Source: Candidatus Eiseniibacteriota bacterium
GTDB taxonomy: Bacteria; Arandabacterota; Arandabacteria; JAGLYR01
Assembly: GCA_023132135.1 (NCBI GenBank)
Contig: JAGLYR010000185.1
Coordinates: 1 to 7,263, forward strand
DNA: 7,263 nt
Direction of reading: 5' to 3'
The notes beneath the pieces were generated by a model. The model made no database searches, had not been told where the DNA came from, and saw only the letters and a program-made list of their open reading frames with translations. Made by a program: the position numbers and the translations under genes. This document shows positions 5,649 through 7,263 of the stretch, one piece after another. Positions within the stretch are counted from its first letter, which is position 1. Each line of letters opens with the position of its first letter.

Positions 5649-6499
5649 TTGTGCTTGAGACGGTTGGGTTCCGGTATGAGATGGACACCACGGAACCCGT
5701 GCCCGCGCTGGAGGGGATTTCCCTCTCCGTCACCCCGGGGACGACTCTGGGGATCGCCGGAGCCAGCGGCTCGGGTAAGACCACGCTTCTCCAGGTGATG
5801 TGCGGACTGCTGCTTCCCACCAGCGGAACAGTGCGGGTGGAAGGCCGGGATCTTTCGCGGTCAACGAAGGCAAGGCGGCGCGCCTGTATCCTTGCCGGCC
5901 TGGTATTTCAGTTTCCCGAACGACAGCTGTTTGAGGCCACCGTTGCCGACGATGTTGCCTACGGGCCCCGTAACCTGGGGTTGGAAAGGGCCGATGTGGA
6001 GGAGCGTGTTCGCCATGCGCTCGGCCGCGTTGAGCTGGATCCTGATACTTTCGGCCGGCGCTCTCCACTCTCCCTGAGCTTCGGGGAGATGCGCCGGGTT
6101 GCCCTGGCGGGAGTGTTGGCTCTCAAGCCCCGGGTCCTTCTCCTGGACGAGCCCACCGCCGGACTCGATGAGCGGGGCAAGAGGAATCTGGAAGGACTTC
6201 TACGATCGTTGCACGAGGGGGGAGTCGGTGTAGTAGTGGCCTCTCACGACGTGGGTTTCCTGGCGGAGATGGTTCAGGATCTGGTGCTCCTTGAGAATGG
6301 ACGTGCGGTGGTCCGCGGGCCGGTGGTAGAAATCCTGGGCAACACGTCGGCCCTTCGGCAGGCCGGGGTCGCCGTCCCCTTTGCTCCGGCAGTGCTCTCA
6401 GTCCTGGGCGAGCGCGGTTGGAGGATCGAGACCGGGTCGATGAGGGAAGACGCTGTGGCCGACGCGCTCGTCCGCGCCGGCGCTCGGCCGGTGAGGTGA
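5645..6499 (+). CDS. ecfA2: Energy-coupling factor transporter ATPase EcfA2 with noncanonical signature motif
   Basis: A 284-residue partner ATPase of EcfA1. Walker A is GASGSGKTT (39-47). The Q-loop Gln89 sits in VFQFPERQLFEATVADDVAYGPRNLG, and FQFPExQLFxxTV is characteristic of EcfA2. Walker B is VLLLDEP (164-170) with Glu169, the D-loop GLD follows, and the switch His201 is in ASHD. The ABC signature reads LSFGEMRR (144-151): the usual third-position Gly is Phe146 and the Gln is Glu148, while Ser145 and Gly147 are kept. ATG 5645 overlaps the EcfA1 stop as ATGA, with GAGGG (5631-5635) 9 nt upstream; the longer start at 5597 would overlap ecfA1 by 52 nt. Translation is probably coupled, giving 1:1 subunits. 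No ecfT follows, although ecfA1-ecfA2-ecfT is the common order. Confidence 0.93.
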   Translation: MIVLETVGFRYEMDTTEPVPALEGISLSVTPGTTLGIAGASGSGKTTLLQVMCGLLLPTSGTVRVEGRDLSRSTKARRRACILAGLVFQFPERQLFEATVADDVAYGPRNLGLERADVEERVRHALGRVELDPDTFGRRSPLSLSFGEMRRVALAGVLALKPRVLLLDEPTAGLDERGKRNLEGLLRSLHEGGVGVVVASHDVGFLAEMVQDLVLLENGRAVVRGPVVEILGNTSALRQAGVAVPFAPAVLSVLGERGWRIETGSMREDAVADALVRAGARPVR

Positions 6500-6515
6500 T
6501 TCCTGGTTCCCATTC

Positions 6516-6540
6516 CTGTGTGATCTGTGTATTGTGTGTC
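6516..6540. repeat. GT-rich degenerate 9-bp tandem repeat between ecfA2 and the Nudix gene
   Basis: CTGTGTGAT (6516-6524) and CTGTGTATT (6525-6533) are followed by GTGTGTC (6534-6540), a degenerate 9-bp periodicity in the 80-nt spacer. Its composition differs from the surrounding G+C-rich coding DNA. It looks like a decayed short intergenic repeat rather than a regulatory site. Confidence 0.35.
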
Positions 6541-6579
6541 CGAAGGTTCGCCTCTTCTCTCGCATCACAGGGAGCGCAG

Positions 6580-7209
6580 ATGATACGGAAGGAGACTCCC
6601 CGCTGGCTGGAGTGGGCCCGGGAAATCCAGGCCATGGGCCAGACGGGGCTGGCGCACAGCCCGGGAAGATACGATGAGGAACGCTACCGGCGTCTAATGG
6701 AAATCGCCGTGGACATCGTTCACTCTCACACCGATCTGTCCAGAGAGTCCCTCCTTGAGAATTTCCTGAAGCAACCCGGCTATGCCACGCCGAAGATCGA
6801 CGTGCGGGGCGCTGTGGTCCGCGATGGCAGGATCCTTCTTGTTCAGGAAGCCATGGACAAGCACTGGTGCATGCCCGGTGGGTGGGCCGAGGTCGGTGAG
6901 TGCCCCTCTGAATCGGTAGAGAGGGAGACATGGGAGGAGAGCGGCTTCGAGGTGAAGGTGAGGAAGGTCGTGGGTGTGTACGACGCCAACCGGGCAGGTT
7001 CTCCCATCGAGTTCTACCACGCATTCAAGGTGGTTTTCCTCTGCGAGATCTCAGGCGGCGAGGCCCGTCCGAGCAGCGAGACTCTGGCCGTCGATTTCTT
7101 CTCATTCGATGACTTGCCGCAGCTGTCGTCCCAGCGCACAAACGAGCGCCATCTGGCCGACGTTCGGGCTCACTGCGAGGATCCCGGCAAGGCGACCGCT
7201 TTCGACTAA
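6580..7209 (+). CDS. Nudix hydrolase with N-terminal Nudix_hydro_N-type domain (ADP-ribose pyrophosphatase-like)
   Basis: A 209-residue cytoplasmic pyrophosphohydrolase that would cleave a nucleoside diphosphate linked to another group, using divalent metal ions. Residues 8-65 (WLEWAREIQAMGQTGLAHS onward) match the small helical domain that precedes the catalytic domain in a family usually labelled ADP-ribose pyrophosphatase (COG1051-like). Residues about 72-195 are the Nudix fold. The 23-residue Nudix box is complete at 101-123: Gly101, Glu107, then R115-E-T-W-E-E-S-G-F123, with metal-binding Glu119 and Glu120. ATG 6580 has AGGGAG 5 nt upstream; the frame stays open further upstream only as overlap with ecfA2. 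The ending DPGKATAFD fits the normal family end, so the protein is not truncated. The substrate is uncertain: ADP-ribose is the default label, but relatives act on other nucleotide diphosphates. It follows ecfA2 on the same strand after 80 nt and may be co-transcribed. Confidence 0.93.
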   Translation: MIRKETPRWLEWAREIQAMGQTGLAHSPGRYDEERYRRLMEIAVDIVHSHTDLSRESLLENFLKQPGYATPKIDVRGAVVRDGRILLVQEAMDKHWCMPGGWAEVGECPSESVERETWEESGFEVKVRKVVGVYDANRAGSPIEFYHAFKVVFLCEISGGEARPSSETLAVDFFSFDDLPQLSSQRTNERHLADVRAHCEDPGKATAFD

Positions 7210-7263
7210 CGTGGACGGAGACTGTTCCCATTTCCTCGCATGGTATTGAGGGCCCCGCGGGAT

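Noticed and set aside
6507-6535. Possible promoter TTCCCA-17 bp-TATTGT before the Nudix gene
   Set aside because: Each box matches consensus at only four of six positions, and the -10 box lies within the GT-rich repeat; this is no better than chance.
7254-7261. CCCGCGGG palindrome at the right edge
   Set aside because: It is only 8 bp and self-complementary without a loop, with no T tract visible before the window ends, so it is not a supportable terminator.

Overview
The window is a compact, G+C-rich (about 60% by eye) bacterial chromosomal segment. It has seven protein-coding genes, all apparently intact, arranged as two divergent groups around a 175-bp spacer. One or two of the products carry lipoprotein-type signal peptides, which fits a bacterium that sorts lipoproteins, probably one with a Gram-negative envelope. 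The sulfatase-superfamily lipoprotein ending in an 'ERLRSLGYI'-like tail and the LysM+TPR lipoprotein are styles I associate with uncultured environmental phyla such as Myxococcota, Acidobacteriota, Hydrogenedentota or Latescibacterota. I cannot settle the taxon from the sequence. There is no tRNA, rRNA, CRISPR array, transposase, phage gene or replication origin.

Left group, minus strand: an M24-family metallopeptidase (start 2728, well-placed AGGAGG site), followed after 2 nt by a lipoprotein of the sulfatase/alkaline-phosphatase superfamily (start 1529). The second protein has Thr where true sulfatases have the formylglycine-forming Cys. The two genes are almost certainly one transcript.

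Central spacer (2729-2903): it holds a perfect 9-bp inverted repeat and a good sigma70-like promoter. The promoter's predicted start site falls on the dus ATG itself, so the dus mRNA may be leaderless.

Right group, plus strand: a DusB-type tRNA-dihydrouridine synthase; an 86-nt gap; a LysM+TPR secreted protein read from a TTG start; ecfA1 and ecfA2 (the paired ATPases of an energy-coupling-factor vitamin/metal transporter, overlapping by 4 nt); an 80-nt gap; and a two-domain Nudix hydrolase. The ECF membrane partner EcfT and any substrate-binding S component are not here, so the ATPases must be completed from elsewhere in the genome.

The most striking non-coding item is a 56-bp imperfect palindrome at 3857-3912 (24-nt arms, 21 of 24 positions paired, 8-nt loop). 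It runs through the dus stop codon, supplies the last five dus codons and looks like a REP-type mobile hairpin. I found no convincing new multi-gene defence or biosynthetic system. The points worth a second look are the palindrome, the Thr-type 'sulfatase', the noncanonical signature motif of EcfA2, the orphan EcfA pair, and the promoter/operator region of dus.
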